Below, piece after piece: positions 55,379 through 63,042 of a stretch of DNA of 64,000 nt. Numbering within the stretch: position 1 is the first letter of the stretch; every line of letters begins with the position of its first letter. Location: contig NZ_JAFGYY010000014.1 of NCBI RefSeq assembly GCF_017491605.1, positions 62,001 to 126,000 on the forward strand. Direction: 5' to 3'. A program made the translations under genes and the position numbers. Under the pieces are notes generated by a model. It was given only the letters and a program-made list of their open reading frames with translations, was not told the DNA's origin and did not search any database. The stretch comes from Pseudomonas sp. 30_B. GTDB taxonomy: Bacteria; Pseudomonadota; Gammaproteobacteria; Pseudomonadales; Pseudomonadaceae.

Positions 55379-56191
55379 ATGAGCACCGCCGTAGACCTCA
55401 ATGCCCTGAAACAACGCCAGATGGCCACCTGGGCCAGCGGCGACTACGCCGTGATCGGTACCACCTTGCAGATCGTCGGCGAGCGCCTGACCGAAGCCTG
55501 CGACCTGCTCTGCGACGAGCGGGTGCTGGATGTCGCCGCCGGCAACGGCAATGCGACCCTGGCGGCGGCCCGGCGCGGTTGCCGGGTCATGTCCACCGAC
55601 TATGTGCCGCGTCTGCTGGAACTGGGCGCCGAGCGTGCCCGCGCCGAGCACCTGGACGTGGAGTTCCGCGAGGCCGATGCGGAAGCCTTGCCCTTCGAGG
55701 CGGGCAGCTTCGATGCCGTCGTCTCGACCTTCGGCGTGATGTTCACCCCGGACCAGCCGAAGGCGGCTGCCGAGCTGGCGCGGGTCTGCCGCTCCGGCGG
55801 GCGCATCGGCCTGGCCAACTGGACCCCGGAAGGCTTCATCGGCCAGTTGTTCAAGGTACTTTCGGGCTACGTGCCGCCGGCCGCCGGTGTGCGTCCGCCG
55901 TCGGCCTGGGGGCGGGAGGAGCATCTGCGCGAGCTGTTCGGTGATTCGATCAGTGAGCTGCGTGCCTCGCGGCAGATCTTCAACTTCCGCTATCGCTCGG
56001 CGGCGCATTTCATCGAGGTCTTCCGCGATTGGTATGGCCCGCTGCACAAGGCCTTTGCCAGCCTGCCGGATGCCGAGGCGAAAGGGTTGGAGCGCGACCT
56101 GACCCAGTTGCTGGAGGCGAGCAACCGTGCCGGTCCGTCGTCGCTGGTGGTGCCCAGCGAGTATCTGGAGGTGGTGCTGGTGCGCCGCTGA
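55379..56191 (+). CDS. SAM-dependent methyltransferase (UbiE-like)
   Basis: This 270-residue class I methyltransferase has motif I VLDVAAGNGNATLAAARRG, an acidic end of strand 2, and motif LPFEAGSFDAVVSTFGVMF. The start at 55379 has TGGAG eight bases upstream; an alternative ATG at 55346 overlaps the DUF4242 stop (ATGA), and would couple the two genes. The substrate is unknown. The MITE-like element lies just downstream. Confidence 0.82.
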   Translation: MSTAVDLNALKQRQMATWASGDYAVIGTTLQIVGERLTEACDLLCDERVLDVAAGNGNATLAAARRGCRVMSTDYVPRLLELGAERARAEHLDVEFREADAEALPFEAGSFDAVVSTFGVMFTPDQPKAAAELARVCRSGGRIGLANWTPEGFIGQLFKVLSGYVPPAAGVRPPSAWGREEHLRELFGDSISELRASRQIFNFRYRSAAHFIEVFRDWYGPLHKAFASLPDAEAKGLERDLTQLLEASNRAGPSSLVVPSEYLEVVLVRR

Positions 56192-56259
56192 AACAAAAAA
56201 CGGCGCCCACCCGGGGGTAATGGGTGGGCGCCGGCCCGAGAGGGGAAAAGGGACTCTTC

Positions 56260-56456
56260 GAACCTGTTTACGATCTGCTGCGCGTCGGCATAACTGCGTT
56301 AAAAACAGGCTCGGACTGCTCATTTACAGCTCGTAAACTCCGCGTCCTCGCCTGTTTGATTCGCTGGCGCTCACCCTTCGGGCCAGCCTTCGGCTGTTAC
56401 TCCCGTTGGTCGTTGCACCTTGTTCTGCTCTAGCTCGCGAGATCGTCAACAGGTTC
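56260..56456. mobile_element. MITE-like element with 17-bp terminal inverted repeats
   Basis: GAACCTGTTTACGATCT at the left and the complement of GAACCTGTTGACGATCT at the right match at 16 of 17 bases and bound a 197-bp segment with no gene. No target-site duplication is obvious. The right end abuts the TAA stop of the SDR gene. The left 40 bases recur at 17939-17978, and an internal 26-base segment recurs at 28881-28905. Confidence 0.65.
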
Positions 56457-57347
56457 TTACTTGGCCTCGTACCCTTCAGCGCCGTGCTTGCGCTTGGGCT
56501 TGGGAGCGAAGCGCTTGGCCAGTTTCATGCTGCCGGTGACCACCTTCTGGTACCAGACCGGCAGCAAACGCAGCATCAGGTCGATGGCATGGGCGTCCGG
56601 GCCGATCAGGATGCGCCGCGAATCGCGCTCCACGCCGCGGATGATCACCTGCGCAGCCTTCTGCGGCGTGGTGCGCAGCAGCTGGTCGTTGAACTGGCTG
56701 CGCGCAGCTTCCGCGTTCTGCCCGGTGACCTTGATCATGCTGTCGTTCATCCGCGCGGTCTTGGCGATATTGGTCTTGATCCCGCCGGGGTGCACGCAGC
56801 TGGCGGAGACGCCGACGCGCTCCATGTCCAGTTCCTGGCGCAGCGACTCGGTGAAGCCGCGCACGGCGAACTTGGTGGCGTTGTAGGCGCTCATGCCCGG
56901 CTGGGAGAACAGGCCGAACACGCTGGAGACGTTGACGATGTGGCCGTCACCGGAGGCCTTCAGGTGCGGCAGGAAGGCCTTGGTGCCGTAGACCACGCCC
57001 CAGAAGTTGATGTTGGTGATCCACTCGTACTCCTCGTAGTCGCTGGCTTCCACGGTGCCGGCATGGGCGACGCCGGCGTTGTTGAACATCAGGTTGACCT
57101 TGCCGTGCTCGCGGGCGGCCTTGTCGGCCCAGGCGTGCACCTGCTCGCGGTCAGCGACGTTCACCGTGTCGATGGACACGCGCACGCCGCTGGACGTGAG
57201 CAACTGGCGGGTTTCTTCCAGGCCGGTGGCATTCACGTCCGCCAGGGCCAGGTGGCAGCCACGGGAGGCCAGTTCCACGGCCAGGGCGCGACCGATGCCG
57301 GAGCCCGCGCCGGTGATGGCGGCGACTTTGTTCTCGAAGTTCTTCAT
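56457..57347 (-). CDS. Short-chain dehydrogenase/reductase
   Basis: This 296-residue NAD(P)-dependent oxidoreductase has the Rossmann motif TGAGSGIGRA, the NNAGVA motif and catalytic YNATK with the upstream Ser in VNVSSVFGLFS. A basic tail (KPKRKHGAEGYEAK) ends it. It overlaps the monooxygenase gene by 4 bases (ATGA), so the two are co-translated; the SDR probably makes or uses the ketone/alcohol pair handled by the oxygenase. The ATG at 57347 has AGGTGCC upstream. Confidence 0.9.
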   Translation of the reverse strand: MKNFENKVAAITGAGSGIGRALAVELASRGCHLALADVNATGLEETRQLLTSSGVRVSIDTVNVADREQVHAWADKAAREHGKVNLMFNNAGVAHAGTVEASDYEEYEWITNINFWGVVYGTKAFLPHLKASGDGHIVNVSSVFGLFSQPGMSAYNATKFAVRGFTESLRQELDMERVGVSASCVHPGGIKTNIAKTARMNDSMIKVTGQNAEAARSQFNDQLLRTTPQKAAQVIIRGVERDSRRILIGPDAHAIDLMLRLLPVWYQKVVTGSMKLAKRFAPKPKRKHGAEGYEAK

Positions 57348-58885
57348 GCCGGCACCTCCTCGGCGTGGCGTTGCGGTTGGACGACGGGGCTGCTCAGGGG
57401 CTTGGCTTTCAGATGGTAGGCGGACGGGTCGAACTGCCGGGTCAGGGCGCGGAAGCGCCAGGTGAAGCCCGGCCACAGGGTGCAGTTGCGTCCGCTCACC
57501 GGGTGCAGGTACCAGCTCTTGCAGCCGCCGGTGTTCCACACGCTGTGGTTCAGGCCGCGCTGCAGCTTCTCGTTCCAGCGCTCCTGCACGTCTTCCTTCA
57601 CTTCGACGCTCTGCAGTTCGCGGCGATCCATCAGCTTGATGGCGCCCAGCACATAGGCGATCTGCGATTCGATCATGTAGACCATGGAGTTGTGGCCCAG
57701 GCCGGTGTTCGGGCCCATGAGGAAGAACAGGTTGGGGAAGCCGCGGGTCATGGTGCCCTTGTAGGCTTCCGGGCCGTTCTTCCAGGTGTCGAGCAGGTCC
57801 ACGCCGTTCTTGCCGAACACCACGCCGCGCGGGATCGGGTCATTGGCGGTGAAGCCGGTGCCGAAGATGATGGCGTCCACGGGGCGCTCGCGACCGTCGC
57901 TGGTGACGATGCTGCCGGCCTTGATCTCGCGGATGCCGTCGGTGATCACCGAGGAATTGGACGCTGCCAGTGCCGGGTAATAGTTGTGCGACATCAGCAC
58001 GCGCTTGCAGCCGATGGTGTAGTCCGGGGTCAGCTTGCGGCGCAGGTCCGGGTCCTTGATCTGCTGGCGGATGAAGCGTTCGGCCAGCTTGCCTACCAGC
58101 TTCATCGCCCAGGGCGCGAAGGTGAAGCCCAGCACGCGGCCTTCGAGCAGGCTGTAGAGCGCGCCGCGCCAGAGTTTCTGCACCGCCGGGAAGTGGCGGA
58201 AGCGCGCGCGTTCCTTCTCGCTGATGGCGCGGTCCGGCTTGGGCAGGATCCACGGCGCGGTGCGCTGGTAGAGGTCGAGCTTGGCCACCAGCGGCTGGAT
58301 TTCCGGGACGAACTGGATGGCCGAGGCGCCAGTACCGATTACTGCGACGCGCTTGCCCTTGAGGTCATAGTCGTGGTCCCACTGCTGGGAGTGGAAGGCC
58401 TTGCCCTGGAAGTTCTCCAGGCCCTTGAGCGCCGGGATCGACGGGATCGACAGGGCGCCCATACCGGAGACCACGGCCTTGGCGGTGTAGTGGTTGCCGG
58501 CGGCGTCGAACAGGTGCCAGAGCTGCTGACTGTCGTTCCACTCGAAACGCGCCATCTCGGTGTTGAGCAGCGTCTTGTCTTCCAGGCGGTACTTCTTCCA
58601 GCAGTTTTCCAGATACGCGCGGATTTCCGGCTGGCGGGCGAACATGCGCGTCCAGTCCGGGTTCGGCTCGAAGGAGAAGGAGTAGACGTGGGATTGCACG
58701 TCGCAGGCGCAGCCCGGGTAATTGTTGACCCGCCAGGTGCCGCCGACGCCGGCGTCCTTTTCGAACAGCAGGAAGTCGTTCTCGCCTTCCTGCTTCAGGC
58801 GGATCGCCATGCCCAGCCCGGAAAACCCGGTGCCGATGATGGCGACCTTGCAGTGTCTCGGGGCAGTCTTTGGTTGGGTACCCAT
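57344..58885 (-). CDS. Flavin-containing (Baeyer-Villiger type) monooxygenase
   Basis: This 513-residue FAD/NADPH enzyme has two Rossmann motifs (AIIGTGFSGLGMA and VAVIGTGASAIQFV) and the Baeyer-Villiger fingerprint FQGKAFHSQQWDHD. The FAD cap is VGGTWRVNNYPGCACDV. It probably converts ketones to esters, consistent with the coupled SDR. The ATG at 58885 has AGGAG seven bases upstream. It is divergent from a FabR-like TetR gene with a nested palindrome between them. Confidence 0.88.
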   Translation of the reverse strand: MGTQPKTAPRHCKVAIIGTGFSGLGMAIRLKQEGENDFLLFEKDAGVGGTWRVNNYPGCACDVQSHVYSFSFEPNPDWTRMFARQPEIRAYLENCWKKYRLEDKTLLNTEMARFEWNDSQQLWHLFDAAGNHYTAKAVVSGMGALSIPSIPALKGLENFQGKAFHSQQWDHDYDLKGKRVAVIGTGASAIQFVPEIQPLVAKLDLYQRTAPWILPKPDRAISEKERARFRHFPAVQKLWRGALYSLLEGRVLGFTFAPWAMKLVGKLAERFIRQQIKDPDLRRKLTPDYTIGCKRVLMSHNYYPALAASNSSVITDGIREIKAGSIVTSDGRERPVDAIIFGTGFTANDPIPRGVVFGKNGVDLLDTWKNGPEAYKGTMTRGFPNLFFLMGPNTGLGHNSMVYMIESQIAYVLGAIKLMDRRELQSVEVKEDVQERWNEKLQRGLNHSVWNTGGCKSWYLHPVSGRNCTLWPGFTWRFRALTRQFDPSAYHLKAKPLSSPVVQPQRHAEEVPA

Positions 58886-58915
58886 TGCCAAGCTCCTGTT
58901 ATGATTATTGCTGGC

Positions 58916-58958
58916 GTATACAACTGTCTACGTGGTGTGAATGTAGACACCTGTATAC
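58916..58958. promoter_or_regulatory. 43-bp nested palindrome between the monooxygenase and TetR genes
   Basis: From the outside in: GTATAC, 3 bases, TGTCTAC, an 11-base centre, GTAGACA, 3 bases, GTATAC. Both arm pairs are perfect and symmetric about position 58937. It lies 31 bases upstream of the monooxygenase ATG and about 43 before the TetR ATG, a natural site for a pair of TetR dimers. Confidence 0.7.
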
Positions 58959-59000
58959 TTTGCGAACAACCAACCTTCGGTGGGGCCGGGCGCCAGACTC

Positions 59001-59696
59001 ATGGAAATCGGACAGGAAGAACGCCCGGCGGAAGCCGCGGGCAAACGGGCGCTGATCGATGCGGCGCTGCGCCTGGCATCGAGCCGACGCAGCCTGAGCA
59101 GCCTGGGGCTGCGGGAGCTGGCGCGGGAAGCGGGGCTGAACCCGAACACCTTCTACCGGCACTTCGACGATGTGGACGACCTGGGCCTGGCGATCATCCG
59201 CGACATCTCCAGCCAGTTGCGTCAGCCGCTGCGTGACCTGCGCCGGGAAGCCGCCGAGCGCGCGCAGCCGGGGCAGGGCGCCGCCAGCGTGCCGTTCGGC
59301 CTGGACCTGGAGCGCGGCCTGCGGGTGACGCGGGAAACCGTGCGGCTGTTCTTCGACTTCGTCGAGAGTCACCCGGAGGCCTTCGTCATCGGGGTGCGTG
59401 AACTGCACGGCCCTTCGCCGGTGCTGCGCGCGGCGCTGGCGCGGGTGATGGACGAGTTCGGCGAGGACATGGCCGAGGACATCCGCCAGTTCCATCTGCT
59501 GCCGGATGTCGACGAGGGCGAGTTGAAGCAGTTGTCGCGGTCGATCAGCCGGCAGTTGTTCCAGCAATCGCTGGACTACCTGGAACGGCCGCCTGAGCAG
59601 CGCGGGGAAGTCTGTGCCCTGGCCGGGCGACAGATCCTGTTGCTCTTTACCGGTGTCGCGGTGCTGCAGACCTTCGGGATGCTGGCTAGGCTCTGA
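59001..59696 (+). CDS. TetR-family regulator (FabR-like)
   Basis: This 231-residue protein has a TetR helix-turn-helix (LASSRRSLSSLGLRELAREAG, then LNPNTFYRHFDDVDDLGLAIIRD) that resembles FabR/DesT, the fatty-acid desaturation repressors. The rest is a helical ligand domain. It is divergent from the monooxygenase-SDR pair and probably represses it through the 58916-58958 palindrome. A GTG at 58980 is an alternative start. An acyl-CoA or ketone effector is inference. Confidence 0.83.
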   Translation: MEIGQEERPAEAAGKRALIDAALRLASSRRSLSSLGLRELAREAGLNPNTFYRHFDDVDDLGLAIIRDISSQLRQPLRDLRREAAERAQPGQGAASVPFGLDLERGLRVTRETVRLFFDFVESHPEAFVIGVRELHGPSPVLRAALARVMDEFGEDMAEDIRQFHLLPDVDEGELKQLSRSISRQLFQQSLDYLERPPEQRGEVCALAGRQILLLFTGVAVLQTFGMLARL

Positions 59697-59724
59697 GTCT
59701 CTTTTGCCGTATCGGGAGATCGCC

Positions 59725-60120
59725 ATGTTGCCCTTGCCCCTGTTGGGCGGCTGCGCCTGCGGCGCAGTGCGCTACCGGGTGGATGCCGAGCCTACGGAGA
59801 CCGGTTATTGCCACTGTCGCATCTGCCAGAAATCCAACGCTGCGCCGGCGGTGCCCTGGGCGGTGATTCCGCTGTCGGGGTTCCAGTATCTGTCCGGCGA
59901 GCTAGGAATGTGGCGCTCGAGCGAGGAGGGCGAGCGGCGCTTCTGCGTGAAGTGCGGTACGCCGATGGAGTTTCGCGTGCGCGACGGCGATACGGTGGGG
60001 ATCAATTACGTGACGCTGGATGACCCGGGGCTGATCGAGCCGCAGTGCCATGTGTGGTGTTCGTCGCGGCTGACCTGGTTCGACACGAAAGACGATCTGC
60101 CGCGTCGCGCTGAGGGCTAG
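59725..60120 (+). CDS. GFA/CENP-V-fold zinc protein
   Basis: This 131-residue protein has the zinc-binding Cys pattern of the GFA family: GGCACGAVRY, CHCRICQKSNAAP and RFCVKCGTPM. Members are named after glutathione-dependent formaldehyde activation, but most have no proven activity. The ATG at 59725 has GGGAG upstream. It is 28 bases after the TetR gene, so it may be read with it. Confidence 0.82.
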   Translation: MLPLPLLGGCACGAVRYRVDAEPTETGYCHCRICQKSNAAPAVPWAVIPLSGFQYLSGELGMWRSSEEGERRFCVKCGTPMEFRVRDGDTVGINYVTLDDPGLIEPQCHVWCSSRLTWFDTKDDLPRRAEG

Positions 60121-60129
60121 CCGGCATTC

Positions 60130-60200
60130 GTAGGAGCGGACTCTGTCCGCGATAGGTTCGCATCGCGCCGGACGACATCGCGGACGGAGTCCGCTCCTAC
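60130..60200. repeat. REP inverted pair after the GFA gene
   Basis: GTAGGAGCGGACTCTGTCCG and its mirror ending CCGCTCCTAC, nearly identical in arms to the 31299 and 7723 pairs. It lies between convergent genes, next to a terminator. Confidence 0.85.
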
Positions 60201-60234
60201 GCAGAGATAGCCTTGGGTGCATCGGGCTGAATGT

Positions 60235-60261
60235 AAAACGCCAGGCATTGCCTGGCGTTTT
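60235..60261. terminator. Bidirectional terminator between the GFA gene and the hydrolase gene
   Basis: AAAACGCCAGGC-ATT-GCCTGGCGTTTT is a perfect 12-bp stem with A and T runs on each side. Confidence 0.9.
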
Positions 60262-60278
60262 CATTTGCACACTAGGGA

Positions 60279-61109
60279 TCAGCCCGCGAAGTCCAGCTGG
60301 TTCTTCCAGCGGGTTTCCAGCGCCTTGGTGTCATGGTCGAAGGGGTGGAATCCGGGGCGGAAGTAGTCCAGCCACGGGCGGATCAGGTTGACGAAGTAGC
60401 CGCGGCGTGGGTGCAGCAGCACGCCCAGGCCATGTTTCCAGCTGCGCCAGTTGAACAGCTGGCCGTCGCGGCGCAGCAGGTTGATCTGGAAGCCGGCGAT
60501 GACGCTGAGGAAGATCACGGTGGTCAGCAGCATCACCGCGGTGCGGGTGAAGTAGCCGCCGTAGACCTGCTGATAGACGTCGTAGGCTACCGCCTTGTGC
60601 TCGTTCTCCTCGACGGCGTGCCACATCCACAGCTTGTACATCTTGTCCGACTTCATCTGGCTGCTCAGGTCTTCGCGCTTGAGCAACTGCTCGGCCATGG
60701 TCGCGGTGAAGTGTTCCAGGGCGCAGGTGATCGCCAGCTGGTGCTTCCTGGTGGTGACCTTGCTGATGCTCTCCAGCAGCACCTTGATGCGCAGCTCCAG
60801 GGTTTCCAGGTCGATCCCGTGTTCGTCGGCGTACTCGTTGTAGGCTGCGTGTTCCTTGGAGTGCATGGCCTCCTGGCCGATGAAGGCGCTGACGTCCTTC
60901 TGCAGCTGCGGGTCCTGGATGCGCTCGCGCACGGCGCGCACGCTGTCGACGAAGAACTTCTCGCCGTAGGGGAACAGCGAAGACAGGTTATTCATGAAGT
61001 GGGTCATGAAAGGTTGCCTGTCCCACCAGTACTTCGGCGTTTCGCTGAAGCTGAAGTCCATGCGGCGGACCGGGAAATTGGCGCGGATCGGCGTGGTGCT
61101 GGCGTTCAT
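60279..61109 (-). CDS. Predicted metal-dependent hydrolase (PF10118 type)
   Basis: This 276-residue protein belongs to the family annotated as metal-dependent hydrolases. It has a ferritin-like His/Glu pattern: IGQEAMHSKEHAAYNEYA, ALEHFTATMAEQLL and HAVEENEHKAVAYDVYQ, which could hold a di-iron site. A hydrophobic segment (AVMLLTTVIFLSVIAGF) suggests a membrane association. CAAGGAG precedes the ATG at 61109. A TTGTCTGACAA operator-like palindrome lies 137 bases upstream, the same core as at alkB. The substrate is unknown. Confidence 0.8.
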   Translation of the reverse strand: MNASTTPIRANFPVRRMDFSFSETPKYWWDRQPFMTHFMNNLSSLFPYGEKFFVDSVRAVRERIQDPQLQKDVSAFIGQEAMHSKEHAAYNEYADEHGIDLETLELRIKVLLESISKVTTRKHQLAITCALEHFTATMAEQLLKREDLSSQMKSDKMYKLWMWHAVEENEHKAVAYDVYQQVYGGYFTRTAVMLLTTVIFLSVIAGFQINLLRRDGQLFNWRSWKHGLGVLLHPRRGYFVNLIRPWLDYFRPGFHPFDHDTKALETRWKNQLDFAG

Positions 61110-61245
61110 GACTAACTCCTTGTTGTTGTGCGGGCTTGGGATGCTGGAGCGCGCGCTTGGCAGGTGCCGCGACTCGGGCAAGCCCTGTCGTTAGTTCGCT
61201 ATGCCACCTCGGAATGTGTCATTAGCTGATGTCATGTTCGGAGTC

Positions 61246-61256
61246 TTGTCTGACAA
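61246..61256. promoter_or_regulatory. TTGTC-T-GACAA palindrome upstream of the hydrolase gene
   Basis: This perfect 5+1+5 palindrome lies 137 bases upstream of the hydrolase ATG and shares its core with the alkB operator at 36873-36891. It lies in a 284-base gap with apt, which otherwise shows only the apt terminator. Confidence 0.5.
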
Positions 61257-61350
61257 TCGCCAGGTCATATGCGGCCATGGCTGGGTCGAATCAGGCCAAA
61301 CCGGCCATGACCAGCCATTGGATGGGGCGTCTATTGAGGAGACGGAAACG

Positions 61351-61376
61351 AAAACGGGCGCCTGGGCGCCCGTTTG
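61351..61376. terminator. Terminator of apt
   Basis: AAACGGGCGCC-TG-GGCGCCCGTTT forms an 11-bp stem about 20 bases after the apt stop. Confidence 0.8.
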
Positions 61377-61393
61377 TTACCGACAGCGGTCTG

Positions 61394-61942
61394 TTACTGC
61401 TCGTCGAGGGCGAAGGCAGTCAGGCTGTAGGTGGGGATCTGCGCGTCGTTGAGCTTGGCCGAACCGCCCAGCTCCGGCAGATCGATGATCGCGGCGGCTT
61501 CGAACACGCTGGCGCCCATGCGGCGCACCAGTTGTGCGGCGGCCAGCAGGGTGCCGCCGGTGGCGATCAGGTCATCGAAGATCAGCACACTGTCACCTTC
61601 GCACAGGCTGTCGGCGTGAACTTCCAGCAGGGCTTCGCCGTACTCGGTCTCGTAGGCCTGGGAGAGCACGTCGGCCGGCAGCTTGCCGCGCTTGCGGAAC
61701 AGCACCAGGGGCTTGTTCAGTTCGTAGGCGATGATCGAACCGATCAGGAAGCCGCGCGCGTCCATGGCGCCGATGTGGGTGAACTCGGCCTCGACATAGC
61801 GCTGGATGAAACTGTCGGCGACGAAGCGCAGGGCTCGCGGCGACTGGAACAGCGGGGTGATGTCGCGGAACATGACGCCAGGCTTGGGAAAGTCGGGAAC
61901 GGCACGGATCACGGACTTCAGGTCGAGTTGGTTGAGGATCAT
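61394..61942 (-). CDS. apt: Adenine phosphoribosyltransferase
   Basis: This 182-residue enzyme salvages adenine to AMP using PRPP. It has VPDFPKPGVMFRDITPL near the start, the ARGFLIGS segment and the PRPP loop VLIFDDLIATGGTLLAA. The ATG at 61942 yields MILNQLDLKSVIR, the usual N-terminus. It lies 116 bases downstream of anr on the same strand. Confidence 0.95.
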   Translation of the reverse strand: MILNQLDLKSVIRAVPDFPKPGVMFRDITPLFQSPRALRFVADSFIQRYVEAEFTHIGAMDARGFLIGSIIAYELNKPLVLFRKRGKLPADVLSQAYETEYGEALLEVHADSLCEGDSVLIFDDLIATGGTLLAAAQLVRRMGASVFEAAAIIDLPELGGSAKLNDAQIPTYSLTAFALDEQ

Positions 61943-62058
61943 GCTGGATGTGCACCTGATGCGGGTTTTTGCAGAGGCCAAAGTATAACGGGCCCGCCAG
62001 TCGGCGAGCCCGTTTTCGATGACCGGAAAGTCAACTATTCAGTCAGCTTTCAAGCGGT

Positions 62059-62793
62059 TCAGCTTTCCAGTTGGCCCCCGGCCAGTGCGCACAGCTCGAT
62101 GGAGTCGAGGATGTGCACTTCCTTGCCTTCGGCGGCGATCAGGCCGTTCTGCTGGAAGCGGGTGAACACGCGGGAGACGGTTTCCACCGCCAGGCCCAGG
62201 TAGTTGCCGATCTCGTTGCGCGACATGGCCAGGCGGAACTGCTGGGCCGAGAAGCCACGGGCGCGGAAACGCGCGGAGAGGTTCACCAGGAAGGTGGCGA
62301 TGCGCTCGTCGGCGGTCTTCTTCGACAGCAGCATCATCATCTGCTGGTCGTCGCGGATTTCGCGGCTCATCACCCGCAGCAACTGGCGGCGCAACTGCGG
62401 CAGTTGCTCGGACAACTCGTCCAGGCGTTCGAAGGGAATCTCGCAGACCGAAGTGGTTTCCAGCGCCTGGGCCGATACCGGATAGCTCTCGGTGTCCATG
62501 CCGGACAGGCCGACCAGTTCGCTGGGCAGGTGGAAGCCGGTGATCTGCTCTTCACCGCCGTCGGTGATGCTGAAGGTCTTGAGTGCGCCGGAGCGAACCG
62601 CGAAGACCGAGCCGAAAGCGTCGCCCTGACGGAACAGGAATTCGCCTTTCTTCAGCGGCCGGCCGCGTTTGACGATTTCATCCAGGGCGTCCATGTCGCT
62701 GTGGTTGAGCGACAGGGGCAGGCAGAGAGGAGCCAGGCTGCAATCCTTGCAGTGCGCCTGGGGCAGGGCGCGCACTTTGATGGTTTCGGCCAT
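62059..62793 (-). CDS. anr: Anaerobic regulator Anr (FNR family)
   Basis: This 244-residue oxygen-sensing regulator controls denitrification and arginine fermentation. The [4Fe-4S] Cys residues are visible: CKDCSLAPLC at the N-terminus and the later Cys in TTSVCEIPFE. The cyclic-nucleotide-binding-like fold is followed by the helix-turn-helix MSRNEIGNYLGLAVETVSRVF. GGAACACTC precedes the ATG at 62793. It lies downstream of hemN, the expected pairing. Confidence 0.95.
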   Translation of the reverse strand: MAETIKVRALPQAHCKDCSLAPLCLPLSLNHSDMDALDEIVKRGRPLKKGEFLFRQGDAFGSVFAVRSGALKTFSITDGGEEQITGFHLPSELVGLSGMDTESYPVSAQALETTSVCEIPFERLDELSEQLPQLRRQLLRVMSREIRDDQQMMMLLSKKTADERIATFLVNLSARFRARGFSAQQFRLAMSRNEIGNYLGLAVETVSRVFTRFQQNGLIAAEGKEVHILDSIELCALAGGQLES

Positions 62794-63042
62794 GAGTGTT
62801 CCTTGAATGGGATGGCACACAAAAATCAAGGGTACCGCAGACGGCGGATCGGGCGCCAGTTGGCAGCCTGTCTGAATCGCAGGTTTCGGTAGGGAAAACG
62901 AGGGTTCTCGCGGGGCGCGGGAGGGTTCGAAATGCTTCGAAAAGGGCCGTCTCAGGGCTCTTCCCTCAGATCAGGGCCAAGGACATATCCTGTTGCAATG
63001 GGTGCGACAGTCGACCTCTGCCGTCTGTCGCGTTGCCGCGGG
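62794..63042. other. hemN-anr spacer
   Basis: This 249-base spacer contains no gene. I looked for a TTGAT-N4-ATCAA Anr box and found only imperfect pieces (TTGAATGGG near 62812 and ATCAAG near 62826). The anr promoter should be here. Confidence 0.4.

Noticed and set aside
57365..59236. 623-codon open frame on the plus strand opposite the flavin monooxygenase
   Set aside because: It covers a complete monooxygenase gene and runs through the palindromic promoter and into the TetR gene in another frame; its composition is that of a shadow frame.
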